From Shinisaurus crocodilurus (lineage: Eukaryota > Chordata > Lepidosauria > Squamata > Shinisauridae), in the NCBI GenBank assembly GCA_021292165.1, contig CM037879.1:241987797-242051796 (forward strand): DNA of 64,000 bases, written 5' to 3'. The translations under genes were made by a program, and so were the position numbers. This document shows positions 43,661 through 55,441 of the stretch, piece after piece. How positions within the stretch are numbered: position 1 is the first letter of the stretch; each line of letters opens with the position of its first letter. The notes below the pieces were generated by a model. The model searched no databases. It was not told the origin of the DNA and was given only the letters and a program-made list of their open reading frames with translations.

Positions 43661-44937
43661 TATACTGAGCCGCAGCTTGGAGTAAAAAGTACAAATGTTC
43701 AAATTTTCAGCACTTTTTAACTTGCTGTGGCAATTTGTATCGGATCAGTTTGAAAAATACAGCAGTAGAACTCTTTAGGTAGATTATGGATGCCATGTTT
43801 CATGTTATTAGCTCTACAGGTATCATTTTTATAAGCAGTAGAATATGGAGTCTTATACTGGTGGAACCTTTTTTTTTCTTTTTTGCAACTCTGCATAACC
43901 AAAGGGGCACTCCCGTGTGCTTTAATAAGCTGTGTTGTATTACAACTCTGCATCTGAGATGCAAACCCATCTTGTAGCTGTGAGCCTTCATCCTTGTGTA
44001 ATTTTTTTCAATTGACAACTTCCATTATCCTAAAATATATCAACTCATATTGTGGGGAAAATTGTCCTTAATACATTTCCAATGCATTTAATAGTTAGGA
44101 TAATCACACACACACACACACACTCACACACTCACACATGCACAATACTGTTTTGCTAGGAAGAACAACATGCTTTGTGTGGGAGACCCATATTTCAATT
44201 TCTTCCCTCGAGTGTTATTATATCTGATTTATCAGTGTCTTCAAAGTCGCTAATTCCTCTGCAAGCTGCATCACACTTCTCAGTCAAAATCTATTTGTTA
44301 TATGTTTTCAAACAACACCCTGAGAACATTCCACTAGTAAAAGGGGGGGGGGGAAGCAAGGAGATTTAAAGTGCCCTGAAAGATTTCTGTTGTCTGATGG
44401 ACAGTAACAATTAATAGTTAGAGCTACATAACCTAATAGTGTTGAGGAAATAAGTACCTAGTAAAATCATATTTATTTATATTTCCTGGTAACATAAAAA
44501 CCATTAAGATCATATGTTCAAAATACAAGTGCCCTTCACTGACATGAGTTTAGGAAAACCAAATAATTAGACATGTTTTAGTGACAAAAAGCTGACATTA
44601 ACACAGCATGCTGTATCTTCCATGTAGCCAACAAGAGAAATAGCATTTAAAGAAATGCAGATTTTAATCATTTTTATGCACACAAATTTGGGAAGCAATA
44701 AAGTTGGTGAAATATTTAGGGCAATTAAATGAAAGACTGGTCTATTATATTATCCATTCTGCAGCCACTTCTGTACAATGACTCAATCCCTTCTGAATCC
44801 TAGTGACATTAGCCACATGACTTCCCTGTATTACACAGAGTTTTCTTACCAGCTCCAGATCACAAGAAAAACATCCTGCATTTGGGTGGTAGGAACTTTC
44901 TCTGTGATGGGGAGGAATTGCATGGTAAGTGAGGCTA
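43661..44937. other. Unclassified stretch with microsatellite
   Basis: (CA)n tract at 44105-44138 and a G run at about 44344-44354. No gene recognised. Confidence 0.45.
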
Positions 44938-45132
44938 GACATTATTTATTCATATCCCACTTTTCCACCAAGATGACGTACCTGATTCACTGCCCTCCAT
45001 TTCATTCTGTGAGGTAGGTTAGGCTAAGAGAAAGAGTGATTGGCCCAAGATCATCCAGTTATCTTCATGGCTGAGTGTGGATTTGAACCCAGGTCTCACC
45101 AGTCCTAGGATGACACTCTAACCACTTCTCTG
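44938..45132 (-). mobile_element. MIR-like SINE, old copy
   Basis: 'tgtgaggtaggttaggctaa', 'gattggcccaagatcatcca' and 'tttgaacccaggtctca' match the complement of the core and B-box region with many substitutions. Confidence 0.75.
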
Positions 45133-45280
45133 CTACTACTCTATTACTTTTTCAAGTAATGTGAGTCTCACAGGCCAGGGACTTACAGGAACTGGCAAAC
45201 TCCACATTCATTAATTCTAAACTACTTTGTATAGGACTTCTGAAGCTTAATGCTGTCGATGTTGAAATAACTCAAATAAA

Positions 45281-46093
45281 ACATGTGAAGGACCACCGCC
45301 GGTCCTTTGCATGAGTTCGGGAGTTAACGGGTTAACCAGTACTGAGAAAACTCCCTTTAAGCAGTCCCCAGCTAAATGAAAGGCATTCGCTCCCAATAGG
45401 CACTGAATGAGCGCTGAAATTGACTAGGCACAGGAATTTGTTTATAACAAGTTTAATGGAGCATATCAAAACAAACAGATAAGAACTCCAGGTAAGCAAG
45501 GGGAGTCTATAAAACTTAATGGAGCGTGCAACTCCAATACACATTGAGCTAGAAAGAAGCTTTGCAGACAGGCATAGACAATACTGACCTTAAAAGACCT
45601 AAATTCCTAGAAAGCAGTTCAGGCTTACAGCGGTTACCGAGCGCTTTACTCGGGGTTGAGTTTCTTTGTCCTGACCGAAGTCACGGACGGTCCGTGCAGT
45701 CCTGCACCTAACTTCCAACAACTTACCGGGGCTTGGTGCCCCTCTTTTACTCCCTCTCCTTGCTCCCCCTCCCTTCCTGTTGACAGGTGGAACAGGCTCT
45801 TCCTGCCAGGATCTTGGCGCCCCTGGGTGCTTGAGGGTACTTGGCAGCTCTTTGAGACTGCCGGGGAATCCTGGCGTCCCTCGGGTTCTTGAGGGTGTTT
45901 CGCAGCTCTTTGAGACTGCCGGGGGAAACCACTGGGAGGTATGCAGATGTGTCCCATTGAGGTGAATGTAAATGTAGGCTGATGTAAATGACTGTTCAGA
46001 ACTGAACTGCCTCTGCCCTAGGCAGAGGTCATGCAGGTGGCGTTGCGGGGATGTGCGTCTGGTCCGGCTTTCTCTCCACAAAACTCAACAGTA
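45281..46093 (-). mobile_element. Candidate solo LTR-like unit
   Basis: A region of higher GC between AT-rich flanks. Read on the minus strand it starts near TGTTGAGTTTTGTGG and ends ...GGTGGTCCTTCACA, giving a TG...CA outline. It holds a two-copy 57-bp tandem repeat (45811-45867, 45868-45924) like an LTR enhancer repeat, and a terminal hairpin 'gaccaccgccggtcc'. The 9-mer aataaaaca occurs at both edges (just before 45281; about 46096-46104). No gag/pol is visible. LTR identity is inference. Confidence 0.35.
45811..45924. repeat. 57-bp tandem repeat, two units
   Basis: Units 45811-45867 and 45868-45924 share 'cagctctttgagactgccgg' and 'gcttgaggg'/'tcttgaggg' segments. Confidence 0.85.
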
Positions 46094-46245
46094 ATAATAA
46101 AACAAGAAGAAAGCATGAAATCTTGCATATGCAAAAATAAAATACAAAGGCACATGCTAGCTAATCAACACACTAACATTTGATGTTACAGGGTGTAGCA
46201 GATGAAGTGAAGGTCTTGTAGTCCAAGTAGCAAAATAGTTCAATC

Positions 46246-46394
46246 AGCTAAAGCAGGGTTGACCAATTTGTGAGTCTCCAGTTCTTGCTTGGACTGCCAG
46301 CAGGCATAGCCACCATAGGCAATGGTGAGGGATCATGGGAGTTGTAGCCCAAGAACATCTGGAGGTCTACCACTTGCCCACCCCTATGCTAAAG
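46246..46394. mobile_element. Palindromic hAT MITE with near-perfect duplication
   Basis: Element 46254-46386: CAGGGTTGACCAATTTGTG at left, 'acttgcccacccct' at right. Inner arms are 'ccaccataggcaatgg' and 'gatcatgggagttgtagcc'. Flanks agctaaag (46246-46253) and tgctaaag (46387-46394) agree in 7 of 8 bases. Confidence 0.78.
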
Positions 46395-46542
46395 CAAGAC
46401 TTTCAGTGAGTATACCATGGATTTCCCAACTAGGAAAATAATAGTACAGATGATGTCTATGTGTGGAAAGTCTACACATGTAAGTGGCTATGGAAGGAAT
46501 GACATAATGTGCAGACATTCCCAATGTGGTAGGATTTAAGTC

Positions 46543-46620
46543 AGCCTGATCCTATACAAATTGACTAAGAAATAAGTCTCACTGAGCAGCATATGGTTCA
46601 AATAAAGGGTTCTGTTCTGT
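46543..46620. mobile_element. Class-i short palindromic repeat, decayed
   Basis: 'cctgatcctatacaaattga' and 'aataagtctcactgagcag' mark the family. Confidence 0.45.
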
Positions 46621-47143
46621 GAAGATGCTGACTTCGGAGGTAAATGAAAGCAAATTCAGATATGACATAAAGTATCTTGTTTTTGGAAACCGATTGTTTT
46701 AAAATATTTTTCCCAGGACATGGCTGGGGGGTTTGGTAAAATAAAACAAATAGTCCATTGTTAAAGGGTGCAGATCTTTAGTTTCCTTCTTTGTTGGCCA
46801 TCACATGCCAACCCCAGCAGGAATCATATCAATAGAGAGAGAATTCAGATTGCAAATTAGGTTCTTCATTAGAACCTTCATGGTTTTTGGATCAGGAAAG
46901 CTCCTCATTACCTCATCCTAATGTCTCTTCTCTTTTGGGGCAGTTCAGAAAGATCATATGGGTAAGAGACTTACTCTTACTTAAAGAAAGACAAACTCCT
47001 AAAGAATGATTAGAAAGCTTTTTGAAATGTGTTTTGCTTGTCACCATTATTATATCATTCTATATGTTCTATGCTCTTTCATACCACATATTGTTATCAT
47101 GTAAATATTATTTGATATTTTAAAGTATATATGTTTTTAGAAA

Positions 47144-47146
<3 letters not shown>

Positions 47147-47179
<33 letters not shown>
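47147..47179. repeat. (TG)n microsatellite
   Basis: Sixteen uninterrupted TG units. Confidence 0.95.
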
Positions 47180-47181
<2 letters not shown>

Positions 47182-47770
47182 ACACCAGTACAGACACCTA
47201 TGGGACACACAACAAAATAAAGTTATTATGATAAAGCTGTAATATTTCCTCATAGAAGATTTTATTTTGCCTTGTAAATTGATAGTTTAGTATTCACTAA
47301 ATACTGGAGGTATGAAACTATCTCCTAGAGGTGAATGTGACACTGCCGCAGTCTTCTTTTACTTGGGGTGCAGGGTGCAGTGCAGTGGGGCTGAAGGACA
47401 GTTTTCCCAGCCCCCCCTCAAAGCTGACACCAACCCTCTCCTTCAGATCCAACCTAATAACAGGCTGAATTAGAACTGCAATGAGCAAGACCATACCTAC
47501 ATAGTTCTTTCTTTTCTCATCAGGAGTACAGAGTCACTTTCTGGGTTTAGAGACAGCATGAATATTCAGGTATGAATATTTCACCAAATATTTTATGCTA
47601 CACTCTACAAAGCTGCTAAATTAGTGTGATTCTTCACTTTGCAAAGCTATATGGTGCCTATAATATTTTGTTACACTTTCAGAATTCAGATAGTTGGAAG
47701 AAATTACCTCCATGATGTTGTTGGGTGCTTTTTTTCTTTTCTTTTCTTTTTTTAGAATATAGTAAAGAAA
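47180..47770. other. Unclassified stretch
   Basis: No gene or repeat recognised; a T-rich tract at about 47729-47752. Confidence 0.4.
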
Positions 47771-47979
47771 GGCAGTATCCAATGGAGACCACCAGCAAGT
47801 GGCCAGCCCTGCTGGTTCCCTTCCACAAGTGATTCCCACTGCTTGTGGAATGGAGATTTAGTGCTTCTGGGGGCAACCTGAAACAAAAGGAAACAGTTGT
47901 TTCTAGAATGGGGCAGGCCACTTGCGAATGGAAGCAGTGATGGGCCCTACTCATGATTGGGCAGCATTGGATACTATCC
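47771..47979. mobile_element. Possible MITE with short inverted ends
   Basis: 'cagtatccaatgg' at the left and 'gcattggatactatcc' at the right are inverted. Inner segments 'caagtggccagccctgc' and 'ggggcaggccacttgcg' are also inverted. No target duplication seen. Confidence 0.45.
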
Positions 47980-48310
47980 ATAGTGACCTCCTTTGGATGC
48001 AGGGGGCACGCAGGACCCTGGGGTCTTCCTGGGGAACTGGGCCCCAGGGAGGTGGAAATTTATTTCATGATGCCTTTCTGTAACCAAATGCTCTCCCTGA
48101 ACTGTTAACTCAAGAGCCTCTTCCTCTGAGAATGAGGAATCAGGATATGACCATTCAAAGTGCTGGTCCATAACAGATAGACATGTGTGTCTTAATCTGC
48201 AAAATAAGCCATTGCCTTACTTGTAGCTAGAGTATTACTGGTCCCATTGGATGCCACCAAAATAAACATGAGTCAAAGAAGAACTGTTTTAAGACCCAGA
48301 GCTTGTCTTA

Positions 48311-48622
48311 TTCAGACAATCAATTCAGACAAGGCAGTGAATGCATAGTAAAAGGGGGGCAGGAGTGGAATCAAGGTAGGAGGCCTGCCCCAACCTATCT
48401 GTGAATAGACCCTATGCATATACAAACTGTATGTGTGTAGAACTTTCCATGTAGTTGGGGATCCTGCTTTTTGGCAGGTTCCTGATCATACATACAGTTT
48501 GTACATGCACAGGATCCTTTCACATAGACTACTAAATGTGTGTAGGTTGGAGGTAGGGCCTGCCAATGATGATCCTCCTCCATCTCCATGTGCATTTACT
48601 CACCATGTGTTGATTGTCTGAA
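48311..48622. mobile_element. Foldback element (about 312 bp)
   Basis: TTCAGACAATCAA at the left and its complement 'ttgattgtctgaa' at the right; arms of about 150 bp. Pairings seen: 'tatacaaactgtatgtgtg' with 'catacatacagtttgtac', 'ggcctgccccaacct' with 'aggttggaggtagggcc', and 'gggatcctgc' with 'gcaggttcctgatc'. No flanking duplication found. No coding capacity. Confidence 0.65.
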
Positions 48623-48660
48623 AGGGGTTATTGGGAATCACCTTGGTAATCGGGGTTGGA

Positions 48661-48845
48661 TTCATAGATTTCATAGATTTCATAGATCATAGAGTTGGAA
48701 GGAGCCTACAAGGGCATCGAGTCCAACCCCCTGCTCAATGCAGGAAACTAGAGGAGGGGTCTCCCATCCAAGTAATAACCAGGGTTGACCCTGCTTAGCT
48801 TTCCATGCTCAGTCAAGCTGAGCCAGCATAGGCCGCAGGCCTGTA
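48661..48845 (-). mobile_element. 5S rRNA-derived SINE with CR1-type tail
   Basis: On the minus strand the head ('ggcctgcggcctatgctgg', then 'aaagctaagcagggtc' and 'ttacttggatgggagacc') matches the promoter half of vertebrate 5S rRNA, including the region bound by TFIIIA. The tail, 'gagcagggggttggactcga', 'ccttgtaggctccttccaac' and repeated tctatgaa units, is the 3' end of a CR1 LINE. Pol III transcription from the 5S head and CR1-driven mobilisation are inferred. A second copy is at 52404-52562. Confidence 0.85.
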
Positions 48846-49379
48846 TATAAAGCTCTTTCCCAAGAAAGCAATGCAACCAAGCAATCTAAATTGCCTCTTG
48901 CTGAAAGAGTGAGCCCAATATTGATACCAGTGGGCCAAATATTTTAATGAAAGAAAATCAGGAAAACATACCATAAAAACATACTAACTATAAAAATAGT
49001 AAAAGTTCATTCAAACTGGGTCATTTATTCCATGCTTGGTTTAGGCTGAATTATCAAATGGGGATTTAAAACCTACAACTACAAAAGGCCTTTCTTTGAA
49101 GTATCTTGAAACAACCAATGTAGCACTGATGTCTTGCTTTTTAGACCCCTCCGTGCTCTAGCCAATTCATGTAATGGTGGTGTATTTTGCTGGCATCAAC
49201 TAAAAACACACATGAAGAGGAAAGAGACATCATTTCACTTTAAACCCAATCAGATTTGACATCCACACCCTCGGTGCCATAGGCCAATTAGAATTGGACA
49301 AGCCATTAATGATATTAGACACCTGAGCTGAGTAACCACACTTTTCCCCAGTAAATTATCTGGGTTTTTCATACGTTAG
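48846..49379. other. Unclassified stretch
   Basis: No gene or repeat recognised. Confidence 0.4.
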
Positions 49380-49622
49380 TGATATATTGCTATTTCTGTT
49401 AGCTAAAAGTGAATATTATATTACTATGGTATTACTATTTATTTATGAAATGGCTGTTATAATTAATTTGATATGTTTAATCCATATGTACTGTTAGAAT
49501 TTTTATTCTGATACTTCAATAGTTTTATACTGATACTCTTTGTTGTTGTTCTTATTGGCCTCATTGTTATTGCAAGCTGCTTTGAACAGATTTTTATTTG
49601 GAAAGGCAACATAATAATAAAC
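49380..49622 (+). repeat. L2-type 3' tail
   Basis: T/A-rich run ending 'gcaagctgctttgaacag', 'tttggaaaggcaacataata', an L2-like LINE 3' terminus. The body is unrecognisable. Confidence 0.5.
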
Positions 49623-50290
49623 TTGATGATGAAAATGACTTAGTAACTCAATGGCAACATCTGGATGTACTCCCAGTTTTTAAAAAATTGTGTGGTAATG
49701 CAAATAGCAGGTTGTGTATAGAGGCTATACTGGTACAAACTAGAATTCCTAGATGGGGTTTGTAAACAGGTGAAACTTACTTGAGGGTTGGAGATCTTCC
49801 TTGAAGCAACTCAAGAGTGTTTAATCAGTCCCTTTATCTTTTCTAACAGTATTTGTAAACTTAATCCAATGTCTATAGTCCATTTCCCATTTTAGGTGTT
49901 GAGGCCAGTGCCCAACAAGACAACAAATATTAAAATTACTCCTTTATTGGAAGAGCAAATGTGTGGATGGTTAGAGAAGGCAGAGTAATTTTCTGAGCCG
50001 GATAGATATGATCCTATTTGGGGCCAAGTCACTTAACCTCAGCTGATTGTGGTGTGGAAGTCTATTTGCATGGTCATCAGACCGTCAATCTGCTAATACT
50101 GCTTTAATGAAGATAAATAACTAGAATTATAGTAGAAGGAAATTATTCACTCCCTTGTGTAGAGAGCAGGATGATATTTTTGTAGCCAAATATAGTGGAA
50201 AACCCTCAATTTGTCATCTAAGGAAGTGGCATGGATTACTATTCCTGCATTGCTCCCATTCCACAACTCTCTAATAAGGTTTGTCTATAG
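49623..50290. other. Unclassified stretch
   Basis: No gene or repeat recognised. Confidence 0.4.
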
Positions 50291-50342
50291 CAGTGTTCTC
50301 CAACCTTGGGTCCCCAGATGTTTTTGGCCTACAACTCCCAAC
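50291..50342 (+). mobile_element. hAT MITE fragment, left arm
   Basis: CAGTGTTCTCCAACCTTGGG followed by 'tccccagatg': the left arm of the 28680-type MITE, with the right arm lost. Confidence 0.7.
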
Positions 50343-52403
50343 GTGCATATACCTGCCATAGTGAAAAGGTTAATACAACCATGTTTTTGCTGGCACAGCT
50401 ACTATGCTTTTAACATCAACTGGAATTGGAGAAGATCCTTCTGCTTTTAGAAATGAAGTAGCATAAGTATGCAAGCAATTCTTCTAGCATAGTTGGTTAC
50501 CTCCAGAAAGTTTCTCTCTGAAAATTGCATATCTATTTTCCCAATTATCCTAAGGATAGTTGTGGTTACTGAGTAATCCATTTTCTCTCAAGTGAAACCA
50601 TGGTCAATTGAAAGGATTGGAGCAAGCAAATGGGATAAAAACAAGCTGTGATTAAGCCTGGAAACCTATATGCACTTATGTGGGGGTAAGTAGGACTCAA
50701 TGGGTCCTATTGAGTAAGCATGCATAAGATTGTACTGGAAACCCCAATTCACAGGAGTTCTGTTCTCTTTAAAACTCCGAGTCACTTTTGTTATTTTCAG
50801 ATGTACATAAATGTAGATGTGTGCACAAAAAGGAAATAGATTGAACTGTTATGAAGAGTGACTCCATCTAGCAAATTGCTTCATGCTGACCTTTCAAAAC
50901 AGACTTTTACTCTCTGCTATGCAGAAGTCTAAAGACTGCCCAAGTGTTCTGAATGCCCCAGCTTTCATTTTGATCACAAAACAGCTTGCTGCTGATAAAG
51001 GTCCTTCCTGGATTTTTTTCTGAAAAAAATGTTCTCTTTGAATTATATTCAGGATAGCCAGCACCAATAGCACAATATCATGTCTTTATATAAAGTATTG
51101 GAGGGAATTTCTGCCTTTTGTGTAAATGGGTCTGGATGAATTTGCTTTACATACAGGGTTACCCAAAATGGTGTGGCAATTAGGAAGAAACTAGCCCTTT
51201 ACTCCTTTTCACCAGTTTTTAAAAGCTCACACACTGAATAAAATTCTGTAGCATTCAATCAATGTAAAATAAATATGAGTCTTTTCAAGTGTGAGACATT
51301 CTCAGAACATGATTTTTCTTTTCTTTTTTTTAAGCTTGCAAACACTCCTTATGGTTTTCTGGCCTATTTGCCTGGCTGCTATTAGTTTTTTGTGGTTAAT
51401 TAGAATGTGAGGATTCAAACATTAACCTGTTGCCAGATTCTGTGACTTAATATAAAACTCCCGTTGTGTATGCAGAACAATACATGCTATGGAATAAAAC
51501 TGGAAAGGAAATCAGTGAACCTGCACAGCAATGGGCATATCAGAAAGGAGACAAGCAGCAGAGGAAAGGCCTGTAAAATGGAATACTGCCATACAAGAGA
51601 GCACTTTTTATACCAGAGCAGATAATCAGCAAGGCAGCACAGAGCTGCTCTTTATCGCCAGACACAGGTGGCATGGCTGCAAAAGATAGGGCTTCAATGC
51701 CAAATAGAAGCAGCCTAGTGAGTTTGGCAGTGCAGAAGAGCACTTTTTATAACAATGCAAACAAGCAATGTGGTAGCCCACGGGATACCATTGGGAGCTG
51801 ATTAAATAGCTCTGGACTTTGTTTCTTTCTTTTTTAAGTGTCTTTTAAAAGTTGAGCATATAGGAAGGTTAACCTTTTTCTCCCTTGCACCTTTAAAATG
51901 CCAGAGGATTTGCTGTGATTTGAAAAGGAATCTGCCAAGAGATACTGCTGCACGTTCAAATATGCCATCTGCAGTGCTAATCAGCAGTACCTTTAATGCA
52001 CAAAGCTCCTATGTTCATTTTAATTGAAACATCCAAATTTAGCATTCTTGGAGAATTGACAAATTCTCCAGAAATGAACTGAAATATTAATGATGATGAT
52101 TTATAGTCCCTCTATATATATTAACTGGGAGGGGTGACTTCCATTTTTAAGAAACAAGCTTCCATTGGGGAACCCCCCCCACAAATTCTGCTATAGTGCT
52201 GCTGCACCTTTTTGTGCTAATTTCATGTGGTCAGAAATGCAGGTAAATCAGGCGAGGTTGTTAATCCTTTATTATGAAAACTTAAAACTTACCTTCCATG
52301 CACCCATACTTTTCCTTAGTCTTTCAGGCCCAAATCCAGATGGGGAGTGCCTGGGACCAGCACAGAGCTGCATGACACCTTAAACATTTATCGATTATTA
52401 ATA
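50343..52403. other. Unclassified stretch, one class-i repeat
   Basis: A decayed class-i palindrome lies at about 50664-50740 ('gtaggactcaatgggtccta', '..catgcataagattgtact'). A C run lies at about 52173-52181. Nothing coding is recognised in the rest, which looks single-copy. Confidence 0.45.
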
Positions 52404-52562
52404 GATTCATAGATCATAGAGTTGGAAGGAGCCTACAAGGCCATTGAGTCCAAACCCCTGCTCAGTGCAGGAAGCTAGAGGAGGGGTCTCCCATCCAAGT
52501 AATAACCAGGCCTGACCCTGCTTAGCTTTCCACACTCAGACAGCATGAGCCACAGGCCTGTA
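52404..52562 (-). mobile_element. 5S rRNA-derived SINE with CR1-type tail
   Basis: Second copy, same orientation as 48661. The head complement 'ggtctcccatccaagtaata' and 'ctgaccctgcttagctttcc' matches 5S rRNA; the tail complement 'tcatagatcatagagttgga' is CR1-type. The tail has fewer terminal octamer repeats than 48661. Confidence 0.85.
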
Positions 52563-52642
52563 GATTAATTGCAAATTGAGCATAGCACACTGGCAAGAGA
52601 GAGTGTGGGAATGTATTATAGACTATAATAACTCATGGTCTT

Positions 52643-52720
52643 AGGCTGCAAACTTACAGAATTACTCGAGAGTAACCCCCATTATACACAATGGGATTTC
52701 CTTCTGACTAAATCCTCACT
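52643..52720. mobile_element. Class-i short palindromic repeat, decayed
   Basis: 'taggctgcaaacttacagaa', 'gagtaacccccattatacac' and 'aatgggatttccttctga' follow the family; ends eroded. Confidence 0.45.
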
Positions 52721-52844
52721 TGCACTTTCCCACGGCACTACCCCCATCACCAACAAGCACAACAGCAATGGACAGAGACCTCAGAACTGCAGGACATTGC
52801 TTTGCTGCTCCCCTGGTCCCCAGACCAGTATTGTTTTTGTTTCT

Positions 52845-52935
52845 TTTATCTGTTTTTATCTTTTTATTGTTCACCTCTCTGGAATCTACTTGATATGGAG
52901 CAGTATACAAATATTGTAAGTAACAATAACAATAA
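52845..52935 (+). repeat. L2-type 3' tail
   Basis: 'ttattgttcacctctctgg', 'ggagcagtatacaaatattg' and an aacaataata run. Confidence 0.45.
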
Positions 52936-53369
52936 TAGCAGCCACTGCCAATGGTGGCTCCTCATTTTTCCCAATAATTTATTTTGGTAGTTTCTGGGAT
53001 TCTAGAACACCTTTTTTTTTTTTTTTTACACTTCTTGTGTTCTGATTTCTTGAAATCCTAAAATCTACACCAAATGTTGCACCAAATATTAAGTTTCTAG
53101 CAACCTCTTCATCATACAATCCTTAAAGTAGCAAAATGCATGGTTGGCTGCATTTGTTAGGGCCAACCAAAATTCCTAATTAAAGTATTGGCCAACTGTA
53201 GATTTTGGGTTTTTATTTCTCATGGACCAGCATGGCTACCTTTGCTTTTGGTTGGTTGTTCTTTAAATTACCAAAGTTATCAATCCCCAAGTTTCTCTTT
53301 TGATCCAGATATTGGAACTATCTTCAGGGTGGATAAGGCAAGTTGTAGCTCTGAGAACATTTACTAAGG

Positions 53370-53470
53370 AGTAAGACTCCAATCCTACATACAGTTACCT
53401 GGGAGAAAATCCCATCGAGCTCTGTATGGTTTACTTCTGAGTAAACATGTTTAGGAGTACATAGAAAGTT
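53370..53470. mobile_element. Class-i short palindromic repeat
   Basis: 'actccaatcctacatacag' and 'ttacttctgagtaaacatgt'. The inner arms 'gttacctgggagaaaatccc' and 'ggtttacttctgagtaaac' are partly complementary. Confidence 0.55.
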
Positions 53471-54104
53471 TGATGTAATCCTGCACATGTTTCCCCATCC
53501 ACAGATCTCTCTGTACCCCCAGTTGTTTCCCTACCCCACAAAATTTCCTGTACCATCTCAGCTACCTTTTCCCAGTGCACAGGTCTCTATAGCCATGTCC
53601 AGTGTTGGGCTCAAGACATTTTGATGCTTATGGCAGAGCAGCAAATCATGCTTTCCCACCCCTCCGCCCCCGAACCCCAGTCAAGGTGCATAGTAGTACT
53701 CAAAGCCAGTCAAGTTGTTACAACCCCTGAGGCAGAAAATCCTAGAAGCACCTCTCTCCTCATTATGAAAAGAATGAGGAAGGAAAGGTGGCAGTCTCAC
53801 CTCTAGTTTAAAAGGCTGGTGGCTTCATGCTTCACTCCCTATTAGTCTGCTAAGGGAGTGAATCCTAAGGTCTCCTAGAATCTGCAAGACTACTGAGTTC
53901 AGAGGTAAGAAGCAGGCTTGTATTAAGGCAGATGATGGCAATAGGGCAGCTTTATAGTTCTGGGGTACTGCTCAAAAGATCCTGGACTCATACCTAGGTG
54001 GGCCTCTTTAACCATACCTATGGCACATTATTGCAAAATCGTCCATTGACTTATCTTGAATGTTCCTGAGAAGTAGCAGCAGAGGTAGTTAATTTTTAAC
54101 AAAT
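53471..54104. other. Unclassified stretch
   Basis: No gene or repeat recognised. Confidence 0.4.
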
Positions 54105-54270
54105 CTTAACATAAGAATCTTACATATACCAGGTCCATATAGCCCTGCATTGTCTACACCAAATGGCAATGGCTCTCCAGGGTATCAGGCAGGGGGTCTT
54201 TCCCAGCCCTACCTAGAGATGCCAGGGATTGATCTTGGAATCTTTTGTATACAAATCATGTACTCTAATT
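54105..54270 (-). mobile_element. tRNA-derived SINE, decayed
   Basis: 'tctttcccagccctaccta', 'gagatgccagggattgatct' and '..aaatcatgtactctaa' follow the complement of the tRNA-SINE body and head. Confidence 0.65.
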
Positions 54271-54329
54271 CTGAACTGTATGGAACTTCCGCTACTACTA
54301 CTGAAATCACAAACGGTACCCCTGTTTTA

Positions 54330-54550
54330 AACATCATAAAGGAATTTTTAAACATCAAAATAATATTTTACAGTTTAAAAAATTGGCTTTTGATACCATT
54401 ATATATAATATGCTTTAATATTTTGATAGTTTTATTGTTGTCTTTATTGTTTTGGTTATTACTGTATTGTCATTTTGTTGTTTTGTTTTCATCGTAAACT
54501 GCCTCGAGGGCATCAGCCAGTTGGGCAATATATAAATTTGATAAACACAC
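54330..54550 (+). repeat. L2-type 3' tail
   Basis: T-rich stretch, 'cgtaaactgcctcgagggc', 'gggcaatatataaatttgat': an L2-like 3' terminus. Confidence 0.55.
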
Positions 54551-55441
54551 ACACCCAATTTAACTCAGTGTTATTATTTTTCTATTTCGCTCTAATCTTT
54601 ATAGAATTTGATTATCTAAAATCCTTCAACCTGCTCAGAAAATAATACACTATCGAACAAAAACAGTCTGGAATCTTATGATTCAGTTTTATATTATTAA
54701 GCTGAATGAAAATGGAACTGTAGGCATTCAGTGAAGAAAATTGGTATGTACAGTTAGATAGATGTAGCATCACTGATTAGTGACATATTCAAATATGACA
54801 ATCAAACATCGCTGAAGGTTGTATAAAAAAGACTGTGGTCTAAAGTGAAATAAGCAATTCTGTACAATATTGGCACATATTGTATGACATGAAAATGATG
54901 TTCAGAAATGGAGTGATTTTTTTGAAGCTGTTTGCAAACTGCAAACCAATAATGGATTTGAAACGCTAGGTATCAAATATTCTATTGAATTGCAATGCCT
55001 CTCCTTTCCCTAGCAAATTTTATTCAGATCTACAGTGCAGTATCGATGCTTTCCAAATTTCTACTCTTTAAAGGCCAGAAAAAGATTTGAAAATATTATT
55101 CCATTCTAATTAACATTAATTAGCACTAATGAGAAAATATAGATCATACCTATATTTTATTTTTCCAATTTAAATACTTTCATAAATTATACTCTTCCTT
55201 GTAACATGTGCATACAGAACAACATTTGACACATATGTATTCATTTGGGCACCTGAAACATGGCTTTATGTTCAGCCGATTTGACAAGGAAATCCAATAT
55301 ACAGAGCTATGCTTTGCCTTTACACTGATAGGCACTGTAACTTAAATGGATTTTTTCCCCTTTTCCATGATGGTTGCTTCAAGCTGCACTGCACTGATAA
55401 ATAGCTGGGGGGGAAATGGTCCACAGGAACAAGGTGATTAA
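54551..55441. other. Unclassified AT-rich stretch
   Basis: No gene or repeat recognised; single-copy appearance. Confidence 0.4.

Noticed and set aside
45599..46081. 160-codon minus-strand frame with repeated residues
   Set aside because: The repetition comes from a 57-bp tandem repeat in an LTR-like unit; no recognisable protein family.
48661..48845. A functional 5S rRNA gene
   Set aside because: Only the promoter half is present, with deletions, and it is fused to a CR1 tail. It is a SINE, as is the copy at 52404.
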